In this document: positions 1 to 7,509 of the stretch, in pieces | Layout of the letters: every line of letters begins with the position of its first letter | How positions within the stretch are numbered: the first letter of the stretch is position 1 | NCBI GenBank assembly: GCA_964653595.1 | Contig: CAZZHH010000090.1 | Location: forward strand, 1-9,557 | Direction: 5' to 3' | DNA: 9,557 nucleotides | Origin: JBAXTE01 sp964653595 | Lineage (GTDB): Bacteria; Bacteroidota; Bacteroidia; Bacteroidales; WCHB1-69 | Notes under the pieces: generated by a model | What the model was told of the DNA's origin: nothing | Seen by the model: only the letters and a program-made list of their open reading frames with translations | Databases searched by the model: none | Made by a program: the position numbers and the translations under genes

Positions 1-57
1 GGAGTTTGGCTCGTTTCAATGACAGTTTTTCCAACCTACCATCTTGATTACAGTTTT

Positions 58-103
58 GTTGCTATTTCAAAGAACGTTTTGTATCTTTGTACCCTGTAGC
101 AAC
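58..103 (+). repeat. 46-base element with inverted ends around a TATCTTTG box
   Basis: The element starts with GTTGCTA (58-64) and ends with its exact reverse complement TAGCAAC (97-103). It encloses TATCTTTG (82-89), which fits the Bacteroidota -7 box TAnnTTTG. A TTG at 56-58 lies 23 bases upstream of the box, at the long edge of the usual spacing. Length, palindromic ends and internal promoter box resemble repeat units of Bacteroidota type II-C CRISPR arrays as I remember them, but there is only one copy in the window, so an array cannot be claimed. It may simply be a promoter followed by a short palindrome. Confidence 0.3.
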
Positions 104-119
104 GCAGGACACACGCCCA

Positions 120-257
120 GCTGCCAACAGCAAGGCTTAGCACAATTGCGGGTTAGAATGCAATTTGGTAGTTCACAAATAATCGTTAACTTTGTTGTGG
201 GGTGACAGGAACGTGTTTCAAAAACCGCAACTGTGCCAAGCCGCAAACGTTGGCAGC
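120..257. repeat. Long imperfect inverted repeat (palindromic element)
   Basis: The left arm (120-151) and right arm (225-257) are reverse complements over GCTGCCAAC (120-128 / 249-257), then a 7- versus 8-base unpaired stretch, then a 16-base block (136-151 / 225-240) with two mismatches. Both mismatches are A-C in a + strand transcript but become G-U wobbles in a - strand transcript, so if the structure matters as RNA the - strand would fold better. The central loop of about 70 bases contains the promoter motif at 165-194. Structured intergenic elements of this kind recur in Bacteroidota genomes in my recollection; I cannot name a family. Confidence 0.6.
165..194 (+). promoter_or_regulatory. 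Bacteroidota-type promoter TTG-N19-TAACTTTG
   Basis: TTG at 165-167 is followed after exactly 19 bases by TAACTTTG at 187-194. This matches the primary sigma factor consensus described for Bacteroides and Flavobacterium (-33 TTG, -7 TAnnTTTG). Transcription would start near 200. It is the best promoter match upstream of the operon, but it lies about 460 bases before the first start codon and within the loop of an inverted repeat, and a terminator-like stem (318-382) stands between. It may therefore drive a short RNA, a leader with attenuation, or the whole operon. Confidence 0.5.
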
Positions 258-317
258 AAGGCAAAACAAAAGACAAAAGACAAAAAAATGAAAAGAAACA
301 GCCCGAAGGCATCCCAC

Positions 318-382
318 ATTGTAGCACATGCCACTTTTCCATCGCACGTAATCAACCCACAGTGGCATAAGCTACAATTTTT
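318..382 (+). terminator. Stem-loop followed by T-run, possible terminator or attenuator
   Basis: Bases 318-335 and 361-378 are reverse complements at 16 of 18 positions (core TGTAGC..ATGCCACT / AGTGGCAT..GCTACA), with a 25-base loop. The right arm runs into TTTTT (378-382). The T-run follows the stem only on the + strand. The loop is longer than in a textbook intrinsic terminator and the stem carries an internal 2-base mismatch, so this could equally be a palindromic repeat element. Together with the promoter at 165-194 it would delimit a transcript of roughly 180 bases. Confidence 0.35.
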
Positions 383-661
383 GCAACGCATAATTGCTAA
401 TACAAACTAATTCATTTGGGATTTTATTTAAGTTATAATAAAAAACAGATATATACGTTAGCAATAATAAAAATATAAAACCTAGCGAGAGTTGCCTCCA
501 TTTAATAGAGACAACAAACAATGAGCGTAACCTCAGATTTTAAATAGTATTTTCACAAAAAGTTTACGATCTAAACCCATAAATGAAATTTTCGACCTGA
601 TTCGAAACGTATTATTTTACTTGAAGAACAATGAAAACAAAAATTTAAAAACTTAAAACGC

Positions 662-3600
662 ATGGAAAAAAGCACCCCAGTGTTCAAATTTGCAACACTA
701 AGAAACCCCAGTGATGTGGTCACCACCAACGAACATCAGATCAAGCCGGAAACTGCATTATCTCTGGAATTAAGATCTATTAATTTATCGGACATTGAGT
801 TTAAACTCAAAATGGAAGGTTTAAACGCCAAAATCCAAGGATTTATCGACACCAGTGATTATATTCGCACCAAAGAAGATTTTGCCACGATCAAAAACGA
901 AACGCCAAGCGAAACCATCCTCAATGTTTTGTTTGACAACATTGTTGTAAGAACACTAACAAGAGACACCACCAATGTGATTTATAAATTGATTACAGCT
1001 CATATCGTAGTTGTCTTTAAAACGTTAAATTCAATTTCTGAAGGGGAGAAATGTCGGATTGTTATCCCCGAAGGTTTGGCTATTGCCATTAATGAAGCCC
1101 CAGAAGACGCAGAAGTACCAGAAGAAGAGCCAATTGTTGATCAAAAAGCGATTCTTAAAGAGATAAATATGCTTTCTGAATTTGAACAAAAAATCAATAG
1201 GGCAAAAATAAATCGGGTTATCTCTTTTAATAAGGATCAAGAGGTTGTTCGTAAAAATGTAGAACATCAAAACATCATTATTGCTTTTAAAAAATCCAAA
1301 ATTTCTGTAGAAGAAGTACAGGAAAAACTTGCACAAAGAGTAAAAGATATTGATGCCGACTTGATTAAAACAAGAGTGTTTAATCAGGATTATGAAAAAT
1401 TAGGTCCGATAGAATCGACTGTTAAAGCCCAAGCTGAAGCAAGTACTAGCGGTGTTTTGGAAGCTAAACAACACACCCAATTTTTAAGTGATTTTGTAGA
1501 AAAAGCAAAATTAGAAGGAGTAAAAGAATTTACTGATAAAATTACAGATATTTCGAGTGATTTTGATGAGCTTTTAACCTATTTCAAAAAGGAAACCCTT
1601 ACCATTGATGAGGCTGACACTTTGATCAAACAATCCATGGCAAAAGTTAGCAGCCAAATTCACAAGATTGCCCCAATTAAAAAATTCAGTTTTATGGGCG
1701 ATAAATGGATTGAAACTACTAATATTTCAAAAAGAAACTACATCAACTATTCAGGAGGCATAAATTCACAACCAGCCAACTGTATGACGAAAATCCCCTA
1801 TTTGATTGCAGATCTTAAAGTTGTGGAACAAACCACCGTTGGGTATCTTCCAGGTGAAATTGCCAGTATTAACAATACACAAGCTGGCGAGGACAGTACC
1901 CGCGTAACTAGAAGATTGAAAACGGTAGACAGTTATGAATCGTTGATTAATGAAGATACCACTTTTCAGGAAACCGACACGCAGAGCACAGACCGCACCA
2001 GCATATCGTCTGAAGCTTCAAAAATACAGAACGATTCAAATGCATTCAGTGTGAATGCTTCCGCAGCGGCTTCGTATGGTCCGGTATCAGCCACCATTGA
2101 TACAGGTTATACAAACTCTAATTCCACCACAAATGCAAATACCAGTTCAATATACCAAGCCAAAGAGGTGGTTCAAAACATTGTAAACAGTGTTACAAGC
2201 AGGGTGTATAACGAACGTAGCACACGCACCATTGAAGAGTTTGAAGAAACTGTAACACATGAAATTAAAAATGCAGATAAACCGACTAAATCATATGTTT
2301 ATCGATGGCTAGATAAATTGGTAAGAGCTAAGTTGATAAATTATGGAAAACGTTTGATTTTCCAATTTGATATCGCCCATCCATCGCATTACTATCTGGC
2401 ACAGGTTATTAAACAAAATTCAACCATTAAACTTCCTGACGATCCTCGAAAAATAAGCATTGATGGCAATCCGCTACTTACCTTTGACAGCATTACCCGA
2501 GACAATTATTTGATTTGGGCATCACTATATAAAGCAGAAGTGGAACAGGCACCTGTAGATAAAATCATTGTTTCTGAAACGCTCTCTGGTACTGAAAAAA
2601 ATTCAACGGGTAAACTAATTCCCATTAAAAAAGATTACGAATGTTTAAATGCAAGAATAACGGCTTCATATTTTAATGGAGAACCTCATGGTAATTATAT
2701 GTATTTTATTATTGGAAATAGTGCTTTTGCTTGTTGGGGTGATGGACCATCAATATGGAATCCTTATGATTTTGGTTTAAGAAACGAAACCGAGCAATTA
2801 CCTGTATCTATATTAACAGGGAAATTGGGCTATATTGTTAACATTGAAATCAATTGCGAGCTTACAGAAAGAGCCTATAAAGAGTGGAAAATGAACACCT
2901 ATAATGCGATTATCGATGGGTATGAAAGAATAAAAGCGGAAGCTGAAGAGGTCTTCAGCTCGTTTAACCCAAATATGCCAGGATTAAACCCATCTCAAAA
3001 ACTTAAAATCATCAAAGATGAACTCAAAAAAGAGACCATCAAACGAATGTCCAAATGCAACCCGTTTTGGATCAACGACAATTACAAAGTAGGATTTGAA
3101 TACAACCAAAATTGCTGCCTAGACAAAACCCATGGCGAAAAGATCCGTTTTCTGGAAACAACCTTCGATTGGGACAATATGACCTATGAGTTTCATCCGT
3201 ATTATTACTCTGATAAAAACAATTGGTCAAATCTTTTGGGGTTAACCGACAGCGATCCTCATTTTGAATCGTTTTTACAAGCCTCATTTTCGACCATCCG
3301 GGTGCCTGTACACAGAGACAACCTGAAAGAGATTTCAGCTTTGAACTTCCTGTACAATAACTCGATAGCCAACTACGAGGTGGTTCCGGAACACTTGCAA
3401 TCGATTGTTGAGGAGATGAAAGACAATGCAGTAGCCACCTTTACGGAAGATTTAAATGGAGAACCAATTGCCGATCCAATCAACGTAAAAGATTTGGGAG
3501 TGTTCAATATTCCAACAAGTTTAGTAATTTTGGAGTATGGTGTTTCGGATGGAGTAAAACTTAGAGGATATCCTGAGGATAATACGGCACTAACTTCAGA

Positions 3601-3670
3601 TGTGAAAATTCCTAAACAATATTCACCGGCGATCATTACAGATAATACTCAAATTGTTGAACCTGAATAA
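662..3670 (+). CDS. Large conserved protein of unknown function; possible pore-forming or delivery component
   Basis: A 1002-residue protein without signal peptide. Seen in order: an N-terminal beta-rich part (1-150); an acidic linker (about 145-160); a helical, coiled-coil-like stretch (about 160-345); a central block opening with PGEIASINN (397-405) and a heptad-like RVTRRLKTVDSYESL region; a Ser/Thr/Ala segment (462-496) with alternating polar and apolar residues and a Gly-Pro turn at 473-474; a block around YVYRWLDKLVRAKLINYGKR (545-564); and a C-terminal module with FDWDNMTYEFHPYYY (835-849) and DPHFESFLQA (865-874). I recall these blocks from large, widespread, uncharacterised bacterial proteins, without a family name. 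The start follows an in-frame TGA with no other ATG; the leader is A-rich with no Shine-Dalgarno site. The lipase gene starts 10 bases downstream, so the two are probably co-expressed. A membrane-inserting role for the Ser/Thr segment is inference only. Confidence 0.85.
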   Translation: MEKSTPVFKFATLRNPSDVVTTNEHQIKPETALSLELRSINLSDIEFKLKMEGLNAKIQGFIDTSDYIRTKEDFATIKNETPSETILNVLFDNIVVRTLTRDTTNVIYKLITAHIVVVFKTLNSISEGEKCRIVIPEGLAIAINEAPEDAEVPEEEPIVDQKAILKEINMLSEFEQKINRAKINRVISFNKDQEVVRKNVEHQNIIIAFKKSKISVEEVQEKLAQRVKDIDADLIKTRVFNQDYEKLGPIESTVKAQAEASTSGVLEAKQHTQFLSDFVEKAKLEGVKEFTDKITDISSDFDELLTYFKKETLTIDEADTLIKQSMAKVSSQIHKIAPIKKFSFMGDKWIETTNISKRNYINYSGGINSQPANCMTKIPYLIADLKVVEQTTVGYLPGEIASINNTQAGEDSTRVTRRLKTVDSYESLINEDTTFQETDTQSTDRTSISSEASKIQNDSNAFSVNASAAASYGPVSATIDTGYTNSNSTTNANTSSIYQAKEVVQNIVNSVTSRVYNERSTRTIEEFEETVTHEIKNADKPTKSYVYRWLDKLVRAKLINYGKRLIFQFDIAHPSHYYLAQVIKQNSTIKLPDDPRKISIDGNPLLTFDSITRDNYLIWASLYKAEVEQAPVDKIIVSETLSGTEKNSTGKLIPIKKDYECLNARITASYFNGEPHGNYMYFIIGNSAFACWGDGPSIWNPYDFGLRNETEQLPVSILTGKLGYIVNIEINCELTERAYKEWKMNTYNAIIDGYERIKAEAEEVFSSFNPNMPGLNPSQKLKIIKDELKKETIKRMSKCNPFWINDNYKVGFEYNQNCCLDKTHGEKIRFLETTFDWDNMTYEFHPYYYSDKNNWSNLLGLTDSDPHFESFLQASFSTIRVPVHRDNLKEISALNFLYNNSIANYEVVPEHLQSIVEEMKDNAVATFTEDLNGEPIADPINVKDLGVFNIPTSLVILEYGVSDGVKLRGYPEDNTALTSDVKIPKQYSPAIITDNTQIVEPE

Positions 3671-3680
3671 CTGAAACAAA

Positions 3681-6098
3681 ATGGCAAAAGTAAAGATAGA
3701 AGAACTAAAATATATAGTGATGGAAGGAGGCGGTGCAAGGGGCACCGCCTACCTTGGCGCGGTGAAAGAACTCGAAAACCAGTTGAAAGAACTAGTGAAG
3801 AATAATCCATTAGATTACAAAATGGCATTTGTTCATCCAGATAGAGTTGGAGGCCCCGGAATAATGGATTTTTTAAAAAAGGATTATGATGATGATTGTG
3901 AGTTCAAACCTATAATCCAAGGATTATCAGGCTCTTCTGCTGGAGCCATTACAACTTTTGCTATAACTCTTGGACTGAATTCCACGGAAATTGAACAAGT
4001 GTTGAATTATGAATTCAAAAACTTTTTAAACGACACAGATCATGGTAAGTATAGAATGATTGACAACAGTTCATTGTTGAAGGTAGGAATGAATAAAGGC
4101 GATTTGTTGGGAGGCAAGACAGAAGTTTATGATTATGACTTAAGAAAGAACAAGGCATCTATTAATAAGAATACAGGCTTAATAATATTGAGAAAATATG
4201 TTATCAGTTTGATTTTTAAGGTAATTGGAGATGGCCTTGCTTCAAATGTTGATCAACTTTTAAACATGTTTTCAAAGAATAAAACTAATGATTTATGGTC
4301 AAATAAATTACAGCAATTGTTCACAAAAAACATAAAAATTGGGGGCAAAGCAGTAAAATACGGTGTTTCACAAGCATTTAATTGGGCTTTATCAGAAATG
4401 TTCTTTAAGCATCTAAGAAAAAAAACAGGAATGAATCTTAAAGTAGAGTCTGTATTGGCTTTATATTACGATAACGGTGCCTTTTCAGGCTTTCAGGTAC
4501 GAGAATTTTTTTATGATTTATTGCTTTTTGCTGCTACACGTGATACGTACTTTCAAAAAATGATGTTAAATTATTATTCAGAAAATAAAATTGGAGGCAA
4601 ATTAAAAGACTCTAACATAAAAGATCTATTTAAGAGTTATACAAATTATTCTAGAAAGAACTATGAAAATTGTAGTCCTTTACCTGGAACAGTTGAAGAA
4701 ACGATCGAAGTACTTACAAACGTAAATAAAGACTCTAAATGGTATCTCAATAATTTTGAAATTGGCAAAAGAGCGGAATCGTTTAAAGAAAATGCATCAA
4801 AAACTGATAGTATATATACAATACTCACCCATTTGCAAACCATAACTTTTAGGGAACTATGGGAAATTACTGGAATTGAATTTGCAGTTGGCGCTTCTAA
4901 TTTTACTGCGGGGAAACCGCTGTATTTTTCAGACATCTATACTCCTCATTTTCGGGTTTTAGAAGCGGTTGCTTCATCTATGACAATCCCACCTATAAAA
5001 CCGGTTTTAAATGCGTCTAATGTGTATATCAAAAATTTCAAAAAAGGAGATGGCCATAAAATACCTTCTAATTTTAAAGAAGATACTGGAACACTCGAAA
5101 ACTTAAAAGTTCTGTTTCATGATAAAGAAGTGCTATTAAAAGAAAACATTTTAGCATATAATTTCTATGAATTATTGGTAAAAAAGCTATTGCAAGAAGA
5201 ATTATCAAAAGATAATGAGCTCGGAAATCCATATGTTGATACAAATAATGGAATTGAGTTACATACATTTTTACCCAAATTAATGCAGTTGGTAATTGGG
5301 GACAAATACGATGAAAATAAAAAGTTAAAAGAAGAAAGAGGGCCAAATAGTAGAAAAGTAAATGATGTTGAATTAAACAATAAAATTTACAACATTAGTA
5401 ATGAAGTATTACAATTTTACTATAATGCACAATTTAAAGGGCTTTTTATTGATGGCGGATATTACAACAACATTCCATTTAATTATTTCAGGGATAGTAT
5501 TTTAAAAACTATCGATGGAGTTCTTGCCATAAAATTAGACAACAATTTTCCTATAGATTTTATACTTGAACTAAATAATAAGTATGAAAAATATTTAATA
5601 AAAATCAAGAACATTGAAGAACAAGTTGAAGAGCAATTATATGGCAAGAATTTAAAAGACTACAACTATGAAACTACAAAACAAGCAAATGCGATAATTG
5701 AAGATAAATTAAATGAAGAATTTGAATTATTAATTGATCTGGTGAGAGGAGAATTCATCAAGACAAATAATACCTCAAAAGTTGATAAAAATCAATTACC
5801 AGATAGAAAAGCCATCTTGAAATTAATTAAACAGATGGCAGAGACATACCGCAACAATAAAGAAACCATATGGCTCAGAGAAAAGAAGATATTTGCTATA
5901 GCTTTGGAAGGCTACAGCTTCGGTGCTGAGCGGGCACAAGTCAGAACAGTTAACGACAACGATCACATTATCCCATTATACGGCTATGGTGTGGGCACAT
6001 TTGATTTTGACCTTAAAAAGGTTGAACCGATGGCAAAATTATCGCAAGACAAAGCGGAAGTACATATAAGAAGCTATTTTGAAACAAAAAAACAATAA
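3681..6098 (+). CDS. Patatin-like phospholipase with a large insertion; likely lipase toxin
   Basis: An 805-residue protein carrying all the patatin hallmarks: the oxyanion-hole motif GGGARG (16-21), the nucleophile elbow G-S-S-A-G with Ser86, the AVASSMTIPP motif (429-438) that matches the usual 'AvraSaaiP' strand, and the catalytic aspartate in DGGYYNN (Asp591). Patatins hydrolyse acyl esters of phospholipids through this Ser-Asp dyad. The end (about 730-805), with HIIPLYGYGVGTFDFDL, matches the last core strand and helix of patatin domains. About 500 residues separate Ser86 from Asp591, far more than in usual patatins; much of the extra length lies between about 110 and 420 and includes a hydrophobic segment (167-183). 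There is no signal peptide, so it is made in the cytoplasm. The gene sits between the large protein and an exported WG-repeat protein, which suggests an exported lipase effector with immunity partners (inference). An intracellular defence or lipid-metabolism lipase is the alternative. Confidence 0.92.
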   Translation: MAKVKIEELKYIVMEGGGARGTAYLGAVKELENQLKELVKNNPLDYKMAFVHPDRVGGPGIMDFLKKDYDDDCEFKPIIQGLSGSSAGAITTFAITLGLNSTEIEQVLNYEFKNFLNDTDHGKYRMIDNSSLLKVGMNKGDLLGGKTEVYDYDLRKNKASINKNTGLIILRKYVISLIFKVIGDGLASNVDQLLNMFSKNKTNDLWSNKLQQLFTKNIKIGGKAVKYGVSQAFNWALSEMFFKHLRKKTGMNLKVESVLALYYDNGAFSGFQVREFFYDLLLFAATRDTYFQKMMLNYYSENKIGGKLKDSNIKDLFKSYTNYSRKNYENCSPLPGTVEETIEVLTNVNKDSKWYLNNFEIGKRAESFKENASKTDSIYTILTHLQTITFRELWEITGIEFAVGASNFTAGKPLYFSDIYTPHFRVLEAVASSMTIPPIKPVLNASNVYIKNFKKGDGHKIPSNFKEDTGTLENLKVLFHDKEVLLKENILAYNFYELLVKKLLQEELSKDNELGNPYVDTNNGIELHTFLPKLMQLVIGDKYDENKKLKEERGPNSRKVNDVELNNKIYNISNEVLQFYYNAQFKGLFIDGGYYNNIPFNYFRDSILKTIDGVLAIKLDNNFPIDFILELNNKYEKYLIKIKNIEEQVEEQLYGKNLKDYNYETTKQANAIIEDKLNEEFELLIDLVRGEFIKTNNTSKVDKNQLPDRKAILKLIKQMAETYRNNKETIWLREKKIFAIALEGYSFGAERAQVRTVNDNDHIIPLYGYGVGTFDFDLKKVEPMAKLSQDKAEVHIRSYFETKKQ
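3728..3750 (+). other. Perfect GC-rich hairpin inside the lipase gene
   Basis: AGGCGGTGC (3728-3736) and GCACCGCCT (3742-3750) form a perfect 9-base-pair stem with a 5-base loop, 47 bases after the start codon. It encodes the GGGARGTA oxyanion-hole motif, so it may be a by-product of codon choice. The 60 bases 3721-3780 are 37/60 G+C against 15/60 at 4141-4200, which makes the stem stand out. A translational or transcriptional pause effect is possible but unsupported. Confidence 0.3.
5946..6018 (+). repeat. Direct repeat, copy 1 (lipase 3' end)
   Basis: These 73 bases inside the lipase gene recur at 9485-9557 with three differences (5949, 5954, 5963); the last 55 bases are identical. The second copy runs to the window edge, so the true repeat may be longer. 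Of the three differences one changes Val to Ile and two are synonymous. The 3539-base spacing covers both WG genes and the orphan tail gene. Confidence 0.95.
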
Positions 6099-6102
6099 TG
6101 TC

Positions 6103-7488
6103 ATGAAATTAAAAAGCAGTTTGATAATAGCCCTGCTATTTTTTTTAACAGGATCTCATGCCCAAAAAATATATAGCCAAGGGGGAAAATATGGTGTAAC
6201 CGACACGAATGGAAGAATTGTAACTGAATTAAAATATGATTCGGTTTACATCACTAAACAGGAAAAGGATGAAGAGGGGGGTAATAAATTTGTAATTACC
6301 AAAAAGGATCACAAATACGGAATTGTTCTTTTCCCATCGGATACATTGCCAATAATTATTGAGCCAAAATTTGATACCATTTTTCAATATGAAGATGATT
6401 ATATTGTTTTAAACCAATTTGTAATGTGGGGATTTATCACCTATAATTCAACCAGTAAAGCAACAGACAATTTACGTATGTTTTCCGATTATCGGATAAA
6501 CATTTCAAAAGTGTTTATCTCGGAGATGGAGTATGATAAAATTGATCGCAGATATTTATATAAAGATGATAAGTGTGGGTATCTTTATTTAACCACGGAA
6601 ACATATCTGAATGGAAAATCATTTTCTGAATATTGTATAATTCCAGCAATTTATGACGAATTTCATTACAATAAAAAAGGGAGCGGTTTCACTGGTTCTT
6701 ATAAAACTGGGGTTGAACTTGAAATAAAATATTACACACTATTTAAAGTGGTTAAAGATGGATATGTCAATTATCTTTCTGTGAACAATCGATCTGCCAA
6801 GGATTCCTTCAAAACACTTTTTCCTTACATTTATAAAAACGAAGAGGTTTCGTATTTAGATAATGATCTTTTTATGATCAATAAGCTGGGAAAACCATTG
6901 ATACTATATAGTGCTATTGATTCCTCTTATCATCAATTAAAAGATGAACAAGGGAAAGATGTTTTTTTAGATAAAAATTACAGATATTGGATAAATGATT
7001 ATTGTGTTTATAATTCAATAACCAAATCAATAGACTCAATGATAATAATAAGTGGTCTTAATGGTAGCGATAATAATGTCAATAGAATTGCACTGTTTGT
7101 AAATACAAAAAATGGATCCACTATTATTTTTAGTAGCGATGAAGAAGACTGGTGTGCAACATTTGCTGATAAATTTTATGTTAAATATGAATTACCAACG
7201 ATCATTTCAATATCAAAAGGAAATAGGAAAAGTGGCAGATTTATTGGTGAATATCAATTTCTAACATATCCCGATAAAAGAGAAATATTTAAGGGAACAC
7301 ATTATGGGGGGGATGAAATTGAACTATATTATCCAAATGAAGATGATTATAATTGTTGCTGTAAATATATTGAAATTTGTCGTGGTTCACACTATGAAAC
7401 TTTGGGTTTTATCAATATGCTAACTCTCGAATATGTGAAAAGAAGACCTTGGGGTTGTAAAAAATCACGCTATCAAATTAGCAGATAA
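6103..7488 (+). CDS. Secreted WG-repeat protein, candidate immunity protein 1
   Basis: A 461-residue protein with a clear type I signal peptide: MKLK, a hydrophobic core (residues 5-17) and cleavage expected after SHA (Ala20). The mature part contains WG/KWG-like repeats of the form 'KyGv-d-nG-iv-elkYDsv': KYGV at 29-32, KYGI at 71-74 and KCGYL at 157-161, each followed by a 'P-hydrophobic-Y/F-D' turn. There is no lipobox Cys, so it should be periplasmic, surface-exposed or released. I chose ATG 6103, four bases after the lipase stop, over the in-frame TTG 6079, because only this start places the positive charges directly before the hydrophobic core. The tight spacing suggests coupled translation with the lipase. 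The C-terminus is cysteine-rich (Cys418-420, 426, 452). WG repeats give no enzymatic function; the immunity role is inferred from position and export. Confidence 0.85.
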   Translation: MKLKSSLIIALLFFLTGSHAQKIYSQGGKYGVTDTNGRIVTELKYDSVYITKQEKDEEGGNKFVITKKDHKYGIVLFPSDTLPIIIEPKFDTIFQYEDDYIVLNQFVMWGFITYNSTSKATDNLRMFSDYRINISKVFISEMEYDKIDRRYLYKDDKCGYLYLTTETYLNGKSFSEYCIIPAIYDEFHYNKKGSGFTGSYKTGVELEIKYYTLFKVVKDGYVNYLSVNNRSAKDSFKTLFPYIYKNEEVSYLDNDLFMINKLGKPLILYSAIDSSYHQLKDEQGKDVFLDKNYRYWINDYCVYNSITKSIDSMIIISGLNGSDNNVNRIALFVNTKNGSTIIFSSDEEDWCATFADKFYVKYELPTIISISKGNRKSGRFIGEYQFLTYPDKREIFKGTHYGGDEIELYYPNEDDYNCCCKYIEICRGSHYETLGFINMLTLEYVKRRPWGCKKSRYQISR

Positions 7489-7509
7489 CATTAATAAACA
7501 CTTAACTAG

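Larger units (their letters stand above)
1..661. other. Non-coding upstream region with dense inverted repeats
   Basis: No credible protein-coding gene is visible in these 661 bases; open frames on both strands are short and read through palindromes. From left to right the region holds a TATCTTTG box enclosed by the inverted ends GTTGCTA/TAGCAAC (58-103), a long imperfect inverted repeat (120-257) with a strong promoter motif in its loop, a second inverted repeat ending in five T (318-382), and a weak 8-base inverted pair ATTGCTAA (393-400) / TTAGCAAT (458-465). About 100-380 is visibly richer in G+C than 411-660, which is plain AT-rich leader. I see no clear TAnnTTTG box in 411-660, so the operon promoter is either atypical or lies upstream in the structured part. 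The start of the first gene at 662 is fixed by an in-frame TGA at 632 with no ATG between. Confidence 0.7.

Noticed and set aside
1..110. A CRISPR array at the window start.
   Set aside because: Only one repeat-like unit is visible and there is no spaced second copy on either side within the window.
67..342. Open frames on the - strand across the upstream region (91 and 60 residues).
   Set aside because: They overlap each other in different frames, cross the long palindrome, and their translations are rich in Cys, Phe and Leu with no domain or leader.
288..410. Possible 40-residue peptide starting at ATG 288, downstream of the promoter at 165-194, with an A-rich leader.
   Set aside because: The frame runs through the 318-378 inverted repeat, the composition is not protein-like, and no family is recognisable. 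The longer frame from 192 also spans a palindrome arm.
391..467. Integron attC-like or recombination site built from ATTGCTAA / TTAGCAAT.
   Set aside because: Only eight bases pair, and the attC core boxes (GTTRRRY / RYYYAAC) do not fit well.
1031..1336. Minus-strand open frames inside the five genes (for example 1031-1336, 4661-4936, 8079-8372).
   Set aside because: They are antisense shadows of strong coding frames with Phe/Ile-rich low-quality translations and no leader.
6079..6102. TTG start at 6079 for the first WG protein, overlapping the lipase end by 20 bases.
   Set aside because: ATG at 6103 gives a canonical signal peptide immediately, while the eight extra residues (Lys/Gln/Asn) only displace it from the N-terminus.
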